Positions 43,486 to 50,718 of a stretch of 64,000 bases of DNA are shown here, in pieces. The position numbers were made by a program, and so were the translations under genes. The stretch covers positions 1 to 64,000 of the forward strand of contig NZ_CALRWL010000031.1 in NCBI RefSeq assembly GCF_943371865.1, read 5' to 3'. Below the pieces are notes generated by a model, which was given only the letters and a program-made list of their open reading frames with translations, did not search any database and was not told the origin of the DNA. The DNA is from Azorhizobium sp943371865 (GTDB taxonomy: Bacteria; Pseudomonadota; Alphaproteobacteria; Rhizobiales; Xanthobacteraceae). Position 1 is the first letter of the stretch; every line of letters starts with the position of its first letter.

Positions 43486-43560
43486 CCGACGGCAGGGCGG
43501 AGATACCTCTCGAAAATCGCCTAATATATTGATATAGATTGATTATTTTTTTGCAACTAT
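43486..43560. promoter_or_regulatory. AT-rich promoter region of the autotransporter gene
   Basis: A conspicuously AT-rich patch (for example AATATATTGATATAGATTGATTATTTTTTTGCAA) in otherwise GC-rich DNA, 70-140 bases upstream of the autotransporter ATG. On the minus strand TTGCAA can serve as a -35 element with TATATC-like sequences downstream. Such patches often mark promoters bound by nucleoid proteins such as MucR or H-NS-like factors; that is inference. Confidence 0.4.
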
Positions 43561-43652
43561 CGATTCAGACCGCAACCTGTTGCCCGGCCGCGACGCGCGC
43601 CCCAGGCGATGGCGATGCCCCCGGACGGCGCAACGCCGGTTCGCTCCGGCCC

Positions 43653-44867
43653 TCAGATGCGGCGCGCCGCCCAGGCCAGGGCCACCATCAGGCCCACATT
43701 GGCGACGGCAATGCCCACCAGCCCCTCCAGCATCACACCGGCGCCGTAGCGCACGGCGAAGAAAGCGGCGATGGAGGGGGCCAGCGCCTGCGCCAGCAAA
43801 TTGGGGCGGGCCAGGCGGCCCATCAGATGCGCATAGCGGGCCGGCCCGAACAGCGCCAAGGGCAGCGTGCCGCGGGCGATGGAATAGAGCCCGCTGCCGG
43901 CGGCATACAGCATCAGCGCCGCCCCTTGCAGGCCCCATCCCGTGGCCAGCAGGGCGAGACCGCCGGCCATGGCCAGCACCGACGCGGCGAGGGTCCAGAG
44001 CGGATGATGCCGTCCCCGGCCGGCCATCTCCAGAATGCGCGCCGCCACTTGGGAGGGACCGATCAGCACCCCCAGCGACACGGCCGCCGCCAGGGTCAGC
44101 CCCTGCGCCTGCAGCAGGCTGAGCAGATGGATCGACACCGTCGCGGTGATCATGCCGCAGATGGCCAGCAGCGCTGAGAACAGCCACACGCAGAGGTGCT
44201 CGGAATGGCTCAAGGCCAGGGCCGGCACCGGCGCGGTGCCGCCCGCAGCCACGGGCGCGCGGGGCGCGCGGGGCAAGGCCAGCAGCAGCATGGGAACGCA
44301 GCCGAACAGATGGAGGCCGGCATAGACCAGGCAGGTCTCGCGCCATCCCAGATGCGCCACCAGATAGGCCGAGATCGGCCAGCAGATGGTGCTGGCAAAC
44401 CCGCCCCATAAGGTCAGCTGGGTGATGGCCGGGCGCGCGGCGACCCCGTAAATCCGCCCCAAGGTGGCGAAGGCCGCGTCATAGAGGCTGGCGCCCATGC
44501 CCAGCCCCATCACCAGCCAGCCGCCGATGAACACCGGCAGGGTTCCGGCCAGGCCGATGATGGCAAGGCCCAGCGCCAGCAAGGCGCACCCGCCCGCCAG
44601 CACCGCCCGCCCGCCACTCTCCCCGATGCGCGCGCCGATCCAGGGCGAGGCGAAGCCGGCCACCAGCAGGCCGGCGGACAGCGCACCGAAGATCCATGGC
44701 AGCGGCCAGCCGGTATCGGCCGCAATGGGTCCGGCGAGCACCGCCAGCAGATAATAGGAACTGCCCCAGGTGAAGATCTGCATCACCCCCAGCGCGGAGA
44801 TGACCTGCCAGCGCCGCACCGGGCGTGCCGGCGGCACCGCGCCGGCCTCGATCCCCACTGAACTCAC
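43653..44867 (-). CDS. MFS transporter of the arsenic operon
   Basis: 404-residue major facilitator with about 12 hydrophobic helices; GGRAVLAGGCALLALGL and WLVMGLGMGASLYDAAFATLGR are typical MFS stretches. Its GTG start overlaps the arsH stop by four bases (GTGA), placing it last in the ars operon. Candidates are an arsenite or organoarsenical exporter (ArsK-like) or an ArsJ-like carrier. ArsJ normally pairs with a glyceraldehyde-3-phosphate dehydrogenase gene, which is absent here. Substrate therefore inferred from context only. Confidence 0.8.
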   Translation of the reverse strand: MSSVGIEAGAVPPARPVRRWQVISALGVMQIFTWGSSYYLLAVLAGPIAADTGWPLPWIFGALSAGLLVAGFASPWIGARIGESGGRAVLAGGCALLALGLAIIGLAGTLPVFIGGWLVMGLGMGASLYDAAFATLGRIYGVAARPAITQLTLWGGFASTICWPISAYLVAHLGWRETCLVYAGLHLFGCVPMLLLALPRAPRAPVAAGGTAPVPALALSHSEHLCVWLFSALLAICGMITATVSIHLLSLLQAQGLTLAAAVSLGVLIGPSQVAARILEMAGRGRHHPLWTLAASVLAMAGGLALLATGWGLQGAALMLYAAGSGLYSIARGTLPLALFGPARYAHLMGRLARPNLLAQALAPSIAAFFAVRYGAGVMLEGLVGIAVANVGLMVALAWAARRI

Positions 44868-45580
44868 CGCATCTGCCCGCGCTGCAATTCGGCCTCCATG
44901 GCATCGGCGGCGGTCTTGCGCTCGCTGTAGCGCTCGGTGAGATAGCCTGCCACGGGCCGGGTGAGGAGGGTGAATTTCACCAATTCCTCCATCACGTCCA
45001 CCACCCGGTCGTAATAAGCCGAGGGCTTCATGCGGCCAGCGGCATCAAACTCGTCATACGCCTTGGCCACGGAGGACTGGTTGGGAATGGTGATCATCCG
45101 CATCCAGCGCCCGAGGATGCGCAGCTGATTGACCGCATTGAACGATTGCGAGCCGCCGCAGACCTGCATCACCGCCAGGGTCCGCCCCTGCGTCGGCCGG
45201 ATCGCGCCCAGCGCCAGGGGGATCCAGTCGATCTGGGCTTTGAGCACCGCGCTGACCGCCCCATGGCGCTCGGGGCTGGTCCACACCTGCCCTTCGGACC
45301 ACAGCGCCAGGTCGCGCAATTCCTGCACCTTGGGATGATCCGCAGAGGCGCCGTCCGGCAGCGGCAAACCTTGGGGATCATAGACCCGCGTCTCGGCGCC
45401 GAGCCGACGCAGCAGCCGCTCGGCCTCCAGGGTCAGCAGGCGGGAATAGGAGCGCTCCCGCAATGAGCCGTAGAGCAACAGGATGCGGGGCGGATGGCTC
45501 GGGGCCTCCCCCGCCCGCAGGCGGCCGCTGCTGGGCACCTCCAGCAGCGCCGGGGCGATGTTGGGCAGGCTCTCGTCCAT
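44864..45580 (-). CDS. arsH: Arsenical resistance flavoprotein ArsH
   Basis: 238-residue NADPH-dependent FMN oxidoreductase of arsenic operons, oxidising trivalent organoarsenicals or acting as a quinone reductase. Marks are RILLLYGSLRERSYSRLL at the FMN loop, QVWTSPERHGAVSAVLKAQIDWIPL, and QVCGGSQSFNAVNQLRILGRWMRM, which are diagnostic for ArsH. ATGA overlap with acr3 upstream and GTGA overlap with the MFS gene downstream show a compact operon. Confidence 0.95.
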   Translation of the reverse strand: MDESLPNIAPALLEVPSSGRLRAGEAPSHPPRILLLYGSLRERSYSRLLTLEAERLLRRLGAETRVYDPQGLPLPDGASADHPKVQELRDLALWSEGQVWTSPERHGAVSAVLKAQIDWIPLALGAIRPTQGRTLAVMQVCGGSQSFNAVNQLRILGRWMRMITIPNQSSVAKAYDEFDAAGRMKPSAYYDRVVDVMEELVKFTLLTRPVAGYLTERYSERKTAADAMEAELQRGQMR

Positions 45581-46638
45581 CAGCGGCGCTCCGTCCGGGC
45601 CGCCACCGCGCGGGCGGCGCCGCGCTCATACCAGCCCTGGCTGCGATTGACGATCCACACCACCGACAGCATCACCGGCACTTCCACCAGAACCCCCACC
45701 ACCGTGGCCAGCGCCGCCCCGGAATGGAAGCCGAACAGGCTGATGGCCGCGGCCACCGCCAGTTCGAAGAAGTTGGAGGCGCCGATCAGCGCCGAAGGGC
45801 CGGCCACGCAATGGGCCTCCCCCGCCACGCGGTTGAGCACATAGGCCAAGGCGGCATTGCCATAGACCTGGATCAGGATCGGCACCGCCAAGAGGGCGAT
45901 CACCAGCGGCTGGGCCAGGATCTGCTCGCCCTGGAAGGCGAACAGCAGCACCAGGGTGGCAAGCAAGGCCACCAGCGACACCGGCCCGAGCACCGCCAGC
46001 AGGCGCGTCACCGCCGCCTCGCCGCCACCCGCCAGCAGCCGGCGCCGCAGCAGTTGCGCCACCACCACCGGCAGCACGATGTACAGCCCCACGGAGAGCA
46101 CCAGCGTGCCCCACGGCACGGTGATGGCGGACAGCCCCAGCAGCAGGCCGACGATGGGCGCAAACGCCACCACCATGATGGCGTCGTTCAGCGCCACCTG
46201 CGACAAGGTGAAATGCGGCTCGCCGCGGGTGAGGTTGGACCACACGAACACCATGGCGGTGCAGGGCGCCGCCGCCAGGATGATGAGCCCGGCGATATAG
46301 CTGTCGATCTGGTCCGCCGGCAGCAGCGGGCGGAACAGCCAGCCGATGAACAGCCAGCCCAGAGCCGCCATGGAGAACGGCTTCACCGCCCAGTTGATGA
46401 ACAAAGTGACGCCGATGCCCCGCCAATGCTGGCCCACCTGGCGCAGCGCCGCGAAGTCGATCTTCAGCAGCATGGGCACCACCATCAGCCAGATCAGCAC
46501 CGCCACGGGCAGATTGACCTTGGCGATTTCCGCCGCGCCGATGACCTGGAACACACCGGGCATGGCATGGCCCAGCGCGATGCCCACGACGATGCAGGCG
46601 GCGACCCACAGGGTCAGATAGCGCTCAAAGGTGGACAT
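45580..46638 (-). CDS. acr3: Arsenite efflux transporter ACR3
   Basis: 352-residue inner-membrane arsenite exporter with ten hydrophobic helices. The conserved cysteine lies in LAAAPCTAMVFVWSNLTRG, the family signature; LNDAIMVVAFAPIVG, PSALIGASNFFELAVA and VEVPVML are also typical. It lies 12 bases behind the glutaredoxin-type arsC gene and overlaps arsH by one base (ATGA). Confidence 0.96.
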   Translation of the reverse strand: MSTFERYLTLWVAACIVVGIALGHAMPGVFQVIGAAEIAKVNLPVAVLIWLMVVPMLLKIDFAALRQVGQHWRGIGVTLFINWAVKPFSMAALGWLFIGWLFRPLLPADQIDSYIAGLIILAAAPCTAMVFVWSNLTRGEPHFTLSQVALNDAIMVVAFAPIVGLLLGLSAITVPWGTLVLSVGLYIVLPVVVAQLLRRRLLAGGGEAAVTRLLAVLGPVSLVALLATLVLLFAFQGEQILAQPLVIALLAVPILIQVYGNAALAYVLNRVAGEAHCVAGPSALIGASNFFELAVAAAISLFGFHSGAALATVVGVLVEVPVMLSVVWIVNRSQGWYERGAARAVAARTERR

Positions 46639-46650
46639 GGGTGCGCGCCT

Positions 46651-47079
46651 TCAGGTCTTGGGGATGGGCTGGCCGTGGGCGTCCACCACCGGCTCGCCGT
46701 CTTCCTTGGCGAAGGCACCGGCCTGGGGAGCGGGCAGAATGTCGAGCACCGCCTCCGAGGGCCGGCAGAGCTTGACGCCCAGCGGCGTCACCACGATGGG
46801 CCGGTTGATGAGGATGGGGTGGGCCATCATGGCGTCGATCAACTGATCGTCGCTCAGGGCCGGATCGGCGAGCCCCAGTTCGGCATAGGGCGTGCCCTTC
46901 TCGCGCAGCACGGCGCGCACCGGCACGCCCATGCGGGCGATCAGATCCACCAGCTCCGCCCGGCTGGGCGGGGTCTTGAGATATTCGATCACCTGCGGGG
47001 TGAGGCCGGCATTGCCGATCAACCCCAGCACGTTGCGCGAGGTGCCGCAGGCGGGGTTGTGATAGATCACGACGGTCAT
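46651..47079 (-). CDS. arsC: Arsenate reductase, glutaredoxin-coupled ArsC (ArsC1) type
   Basis: 142-residue arsenate reductase of the E. coli plasmid type, reducing arsenate to arsenite with glutathione and glutaredoxin. The catalytic cysteine is Cys11 in HNPACGTSRN, and the Arg residues of the arsenate pocket lie in RAVLREKGTPY and NRPIVVTPLGVKLCRP. It lies 7 bases downstream of the unrelated LMW-phosphatase-type arsC, so the operon encodes two mechanistically different arsenate reductases. Confidence 0.95.
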   Translation of the reverse strand: MTVVIYHNPACGTSRNVLGLIGNAGLTPQVIEYLKTPPSRAELVDLIARMGVPVRAVLREKGTPYAELGLADPALSDDQLIDAMMAHPILINRPIVVTPLGVKLCRPSEAVLDILPAPQAGAFAKEDGEPVVDAHGQPIPKT

Positions 47080-47086
47080 GGTGCCC

Positions 47087-47623
47087 TCAGACGGTGCGGG
47101 GCGCGGTCGCCCCTTCGGAACGGCCGATCTCCCGCAGGCGGGTGGCAAGCGAGGCCTGGTCCAGCTTGGCGACGGGCAGAGCGGTAAAGGCCGTGATCCG
47201 GTTCTTCAAATAGCGGAACGCGGTCACGAACGCCGCCTCGCGCTCCAGGTCGGATCCGGTGTGGCTGGCGGGGTCTTCGATGCCCCAATGGGCGGTCATG
47301 GGCTGGCCCGGCCACAGCGGGCAGGTCTCGCCGGCGGCGTTGTCACAGACCGTGAAGACGAACTCCATCACCGGCGCGTCCGGACCGGCAAACTCGGACC
47401 AGGACTTGGACCGCAGCCCCGCCACCGGATAGCCGGTGGCCTCCAGCACGTTCAGCGCCAGGGGGTGCACCTCGCCCTTGGGCTGGCTGCCGGCGGAGAA
47501 GGCGCGAAATTTTCCCGCGCCATCCTTGGTCAGGATGCTCTCCGCCAGGATCGAGCGGGCGGAGTTTCCGGTGCACAGGAACAGGACATTGAAGATGTGC
47601 GCTGATGCGCTCGGCTCAGACAT
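47087..47623 (-). CDS. arsC: Arsenate reductase, low-molecular-weight phosphatase type
   Basis: 178-residue reductase with the phosphatase loop C17-TGNSARS in FNVLFLCTGNSARSIL, SAGSQPKG and the typical DNAAGETCPLWPGQPM segment bearing the second cysteine. Homologues are thioredoxin- or glutathione-coupled. Its ATG overlaps the arsR stop by eight bases. A closely related second copy lies at 48167-48709. Confidence 0.94.
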   Translation of the reverse strand: MSEPSASAHIFNVLFLCTGNSARSILAESILTKDGAGKFRAFSAGSQPKGEVHPLALNVLEATGYPVAGLRSKSWSEFAGPDAPVMEFVFTVCDNAAGETCPLWPGQPMTAHWGIEDPASHTGSDLEREAAFVTAFRYLKNRITAFTALPVAKLDQASLATRLREIGRSEGATAPRTV

Positions 47624-47972
47624 GGGCTTTGTCCTTCGATGGCAGGCATGAGATCGCAACGCTCGGGCCGCAGACCTCCGGATGGCCCTGGCAGCAGTCG
47701 TGCATCAGAAAGCCGATCAGCGCCGACAGCGCCGGATAGGCGGCGCTGTAGATGATCGAGCGGGCCTCGCGCCGGGAGGCGATCAGGCCGGCCCGCTCCA
47801 GATGGCTGAGATGGAAGGAGACGGTGGAGGACGAAGCGCCCACCGCCTCGGCCACCGCGCCGGCGGCAAGGCCGGCCGGCCCGGCGGTCACCAGCAGGCG
47901 GACGATGCGCAACCGGGTTTCCTGGGACAGGGCCGCAAAGGCGGCCAGGGCGTGCTGGGTATCCATTCTCAT
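47616..47972 (-). CDS. arsR: ArsR-family arsenic repressor
   Basis: 118-residue winged-helix metalloid repressor: ALSQETRLRIVRLLV, VAEAVGASSSTVSFHLSHLERAGLI and ARSIIYSA are ArsR marks. Cysteines for As(III) appear late, in MHDCCQGHPEVCG and ISCLPSKD, not in the alpha-3 helix, as in the C-terminal-site subgroup. Two in-frame starts, 47972 and 47966, are both possible; neither has a strong ribosome-binding site. The operator palindrome at 47970-47999 overlaps the first start, so the message may be leaderless. Confidence 0.9.
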   Translation of the reverse strand: MRMDTQHALAAFAALSQETRLRIVRLLVTAGPAGLAAGAVAEAVGASSSTVSFHLSHLERAGLIASRREARSIIYSAAYPALSALIGFLMHDCCQGHPEVCGPSVAISCLPSKDKAHV

Positions 47973-47999
47973 TTCTATATTTCAAGAGATATGGAAATG
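47970..47999. promoter_or_regulatory. Putative ArsR operator palindrome
   Basis: Inverted repeat CATTTCTATAT / GATATGGAAATG around 7 bases, 11-bp arms with one mismatch, overlapping the arsR start. Its AT-rich dyad and location are what is expected for an ArsR operator controlling the whole operon. Confidence 0.7.
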
Positions 48000-48112
48000 A
48001 AAGCCCCAATCGTGCGCAGGCGACAATGGGCATGCCGTCCGATGGATCTGGCATGCCCCCGTGACCCGCCGGCCACGAGGCCCCGGTGGCGCCTGCATCC
48101 CCACGAGGGCGG

Positions 48113-48136
48113 CCGGCTCGCCGCGCGGCGAGCCGG
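48113..48136. terminator. Hairpin downstream of the second arsC
   Basis: Perfect 10-bp stem CCGGCTCGCC / GGCGAGCCGG with loop GCGC, about 30 bases past the stop of the upstream minus-strand arsC copy and before the ars operon promoter. No T-run, so moderate support. Confidence 0.55.
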
Positions 48137-48166
48137 TGTGCGTGCGGGCGCCGCCCGTCGGCCGCC

Positions 48167-48709
48167 TTACGCGACGCTGGCGTGGGACGCCGTGGTCCCG
48201 TCGGAACGGCCGATTTCCCGCAATTGGGTTCCCAGCGACGCCTTGTCGAGCGTCGAGACGGGCAAGGCGGTGAAGCTGGAAATGCGGTTCTTGAGATAGC
48301 GGAACGCCTTGACGAAGGCCGCTTCGCGCTGGATGTCGGTGCCCTGCTCGGCGGTGGGGTCCTCGATGCCCCAATGCGCCGTCATCGGCTGGCCGGGCCA
48401 GATCGGACAGGTTTCGCCGGCGGCGTTGTCGCAGACGGTGAAGACGAAATCCATCACCGGCGCATCGGGGCCGGCGAACTCCATCCAGGACTTCGAGCGC
48501 AGGCCGTCGGTGGAAAAGCCGCCCGCATCCAGCACCTTCAATGCCAGGGGATCGACTGCGCCCTTGGGGTGGCTGCCCGCCGAAAAGGCGCGAAACCGCC
48601 CGACCCCGGTCTTGGCCAGGATGCTCTCCGCCAAAATGGAGCGGGCGGAATTTCCAGTACAGATGAACAACACGTTAAAAATGCGCGCAGGCGCGTTCGG
48701 CTCAGACAT
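48167..48709 (-). CDS. arsC: Second low-molecular-weight phosphatase-type arsenate reductase
   Basis: 180-residue paralogue of the operon arsC: FNVLFICTGNSARSIL with catalytic Cys17, SAGSHPKG and DNAAGETCPIWPGQPM. It is about three-quarters identical by eye to the copy at 47087-47623 and has the same start context, an eight-base overlap with an arsR-like tail. A remnant of arsR precedes it (48702-48800) but no complete repressor gene. It has its own terminator-like hairpin and a promoter region to the right. Confidence 0.92.
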   Translation of the reverse strand: MSEPNAPARIFNVLFICTGNSARSILAESILAKTGVGRFRAFSAGSHPKGAVDPLALKVLDAGGFSTDGLRSKSWMEFAGPDAPVMDFVFTVCDNAAGETCPIWPGQPMTAHWGIEDPTAEQGTDIQREAAFVKAFRYLKNRISSFTALPVSTLDKASLGTQLREIGRSDGTTASHASVA

Positions 48710-48800
48710 TGTCATTGTCCTTCGACGGGCAGCGAAAAACTCTTGAGGGCGCGCCGGGCAGGTCTCGGCGACCCGGGCAGCGCTCATGCATCTGGAACTC
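48702..48800 (-). pseudogene. Fossil of the arsR 3' end
   Basis: In-frame remnant of about 32 codons resembling the ArsR C-terminus: FQMHERCPG corresponds to FLMHDCCQG and CPSKDNDNV-stop to CLPSKDKAHV-stop. Its stop overlaps the second arsC start by eight bases, exactly as in the intact arsR-arsC pair. The DNA-binding part is gone. It shows that arsC was duplicated together with arsR and the repressor then decayed. Confidence 0.7.
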
Positions 48801-49101
48801 GACGAGGCCACGTGACGCCGAAAAAGGGCGAGATCGTTGGGTGGGAGGGCCTCGCAGCGGAACAAAAGCAGCCTCGCACGCGCAAAATAAGGATTGATGA
48901 CGGTTGTGACGAACAAAGCAAAAGAAATGGCGCTCCCCCGCCCGCTGATGGTGTTTGCCCCACCTTCAACAGCCGTCGTCAATCAAGAGTTGTATTGACC
49001 CATGGTCAATACACCCTCATTTCCCGCTTTGAGGGGCGCCGCGGGCGCGAGAAGGTGCTAAGTCCGCCAAACCGGCACCGGTCGATCGGAGAGAAAGCAC
49101 C
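48801..49101. other. Intergenic region between second arsC and a small ORF
   Basis: About 300 bp with no recognised gene. It contains a 23-bp palindrome (48991-49013) and the divergent promoters of arsC copy 2 (minus) and the 91-residue ORF (plus). A minus-strand open frame reaching arsC copy 2 (MTTAVEGG...) has no recognisable protein content. Confidence 0.5.
48991..49013. promoter_or_regulatory. Perfect 10-bp-arm palindrome, putative operator
   Basis: TGTATTGACC / GGTCAATACA around CAT. It lies in the divergent promoter of the second arsC and the small plus-strand gene and contains TTGACC, usable as a -35 element on both strands. Unlike the ArsR operator, so a different regulator would bind. 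Confidence 0.6.
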
Positions 49102-49377
49102 ATGTCCGACATTTCCGCCCGCATCCTCACGGGGCTGCGCATGAACTTCCTGCACCCCACGGATCTGCCCAGCGCGCTGATCCTCGACCTCGCCACCGAC
49201 GAAGGCGAAGAGCGCTTCGTGCTGCCGTGCAATCCCGAGCTCACCGCCGCCGAGGTGGAAGCCATCGGCGACGAGATCATGGCCGCCCTGGACCGGCTCA
49301 TCGCCCCCTCGGATGCGGACGACGACGAAGCCGAAGCGATCGTGACCAAGCTGCTGTCGGACGATCAGGGCGCTTAG
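49102..49377 (+). CDS. Small acidic hypothetical protein (91 aa)
   Basis: 91 residues, MSDISARILTGLRMNFLHP..., with a strongly acidic C-terminus (SDADDDEAEAIVTKLLSDDQG). There is a good GGAGAG site 14-9 bases before the ATG. No family recognised. It lies downstream of the palindrome at 48991-49013 and opposite to the second arsC, so it may share that regulation. Confidence 0.7.
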   Translation: MSDISARILTGLRMNFLHPTDLPSALILDLATDEGEERFVLPCNPELTAAEVEAIGDEIMAALDRLIAPSDADDDEAEAIVTKLLSDDQGA

Positions 49378-49662
49378 GCGCGAGGCGGCAACCAACGGGG
49401 CCGGCGTCCCGATCCGGGCGCCCGCCTCGCCCCAGGACGGGGTAACGAAGCACCACTCAAACACAATTTCGCCATTTGCGTGCCGCGCGGGGCACCAAAT
49501 GCGCGTCGGCGCGTTGTGTCTGTGCGAGCTGTGCCACAGCCGTAGAGTTGGTGGGGTTCACCTTTGCCCGGAAACAGGCCTCCGACTCTGATTGTCATGC
49601 CCGCACCGGGTGCGATCTGCGGCGGCGCCGGCGGATCCCCTGGTGCCCCGGAGGCTTCCATC

Positions 49663-50028
49663 ATGATCCGTGCCGCAGCCCTGCCCCTCGCTCTGCCCCT
49701 GGCGGTCGCGCTTCTCCTGTCGCCAGAGATGTCGAACCTGGCGCATGCGGCGGAGGAAGTCGTGAATGACACCAGCCTGGTGCTGGCCTGCAAGCAAAAG
49801 GCCCTGGTGATGCTGAAGACCACCTCCCCCTCGATCGAGGACATCTTCATCGACATGGACGGCCTCACGATCGCGGAGGCAAATACCACGGTCGGCGACA
49901 CCAAGATCATCGGCGTGATGATGGGCGAGGCCTATATCCAGCGTGACAAGACCGACAAGGTCCACCGCTTCCTGTGCCTGACCGGCGAGGGCGGCAAGGT
50001 GCTGATGACCTTCTTCACCGAGCGCTGA
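49663..50028 (+). CDS. Small secreted hypothetical protein
   Basis: 121 residues. A signal peptide (IRAAALPLALPLAVALLLS...AHA-AEE) is followed by about 90 residues with two cysteines (LACKQK, FLCLTGEGG) that may form a disulfide. CCGGAGG lies ten bases before the ATG. The family is not recognised; it resembles other short periplasmic alphaproteobacterial proteins. It converges with the next gene, only 19 bases apart. Confidence 0.75.
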   Translation: MIRAAALPLALPLAVALLLSPEMSNLAHAAEEVVNDTSLVLACKQKALVMLKTTSPSIEDIFIDMDGLTIAEANTTVGDTKIIGVMMGEAYIQRDKTDKVHRFLCLTGEGGKVLMTFFTER

Positions 50029-50038
50029 GCAAGCGCCG

Positions 50039-50060
50039 GGCGCAGCCCTATTGCTGCGCC
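50039..50060. terminator. Hairpin between two convergent small genes
   Basis: Perfect 8-bp stem GGCGCAGC / GCTGCGCC with loop CCTATT. It includes the TAG of the minus-strand lipoprotein-like gene and sits right after the plus-strand gene. No T-run. Confidence 0.4.
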
Positions 50061-50632
50061 ACGCAGCGGGCCGGCCCGGACGTGCTGCGCGCCAAAGACG
50101 GCAGGGCGATCCGGGTCTCCACGCTCATGGCCGCGCCGAGGCCTTGCTTGGCGTAGTCCTTGAACTTCGGGCAGGTCTTCGCGCTGGCCGGCCCGGTGAT
50201 GGCCGAAAACACCACCACCCCCGGCTCCACCTTCACCGGCGAGGACGAGTCGTAGGACAGCGTCTGCACCGCCTTGCGGGCCGCAAGATCATAGAGCACC
50301 AGCTTGCGGGACGGGCCGGTGCCGCGGTCCACCACCAGGATGCGCCCGGACAAGCCGACCACGTAATCCGCTTCATCCTTCGCCCCCACTTCGAAATCTC
50401 CGGGCGCCTTGGCAAAGGCGCAGGGGGCGGGGGTCTCGGCGCCCTTGCGGCGGGCCAGAATGTCGCTGCCCGGCCCGAGGTTGCTCTCGCGGTACACGAC
50501 GAAGAAGTCATCGCTGGTCAGGCATTTGGCGGCGCTCGGCGCCGCCAGGGCCGGCCCTGCCAGGCACCCGGACACGAACGCCAGACCCACCAGACTTATG
50601 AACGTTGCGACTGGTCGGCGCCCTGTGCTCAT
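50048..50632 (-). CDS. Putative lipoprotein of unknown function
   Basis: 194 residues. The N-terminus has a hydrophobic stretch with a lipobox-like LAFVSGC, then LAGPALA-A, so processing either as a lipoprotein at the Cys or by signal peptidase I after ALA is possible. The body (KCLTSDDFFVVYRESNLG, ILVVDRGTGPSRKLVLYDL, CPKFKDYAKQG) has four cysteines and no family recognised. It is adjacent to the degenerate sensor gene in the same direction. Confidence 0.7.
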   Translation of the reverse strand: MSTGRRPVATFISLVGLAFVSGCLAGPALAAPSAAKCLTSDDFFVVYRESNLGPGSDILARRKGAETPAPCAFAKAPGDFEVGAKDEADYVVGLSGRILVVDRGTGPSRKLVLYDLAARKAVQTLSYDSSSPVKVEPGVVVFSAITGPASAKTCPKFKDYAKQGLGAAMSVETRIALPSLARSTSGPARCVAQQ

Positions 50633-50718
50633 GTCCCGTTCCTTCTTCGCCCGGCAGACTGCCTGAGGATTGCCCGGCCATGTCATAAGCCGTTTCCGCG
50701 CGTTCGCGAAGGGCCAGA

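Noticed and set aside
48801..48982. N-terminal extension of the second arsC (frame back to 48982)
   Set aside because: The ATG at 48709 aligns with the paralogue start and the extension has no family support; the stretch is the arsR fossil in another frame plus promoter.
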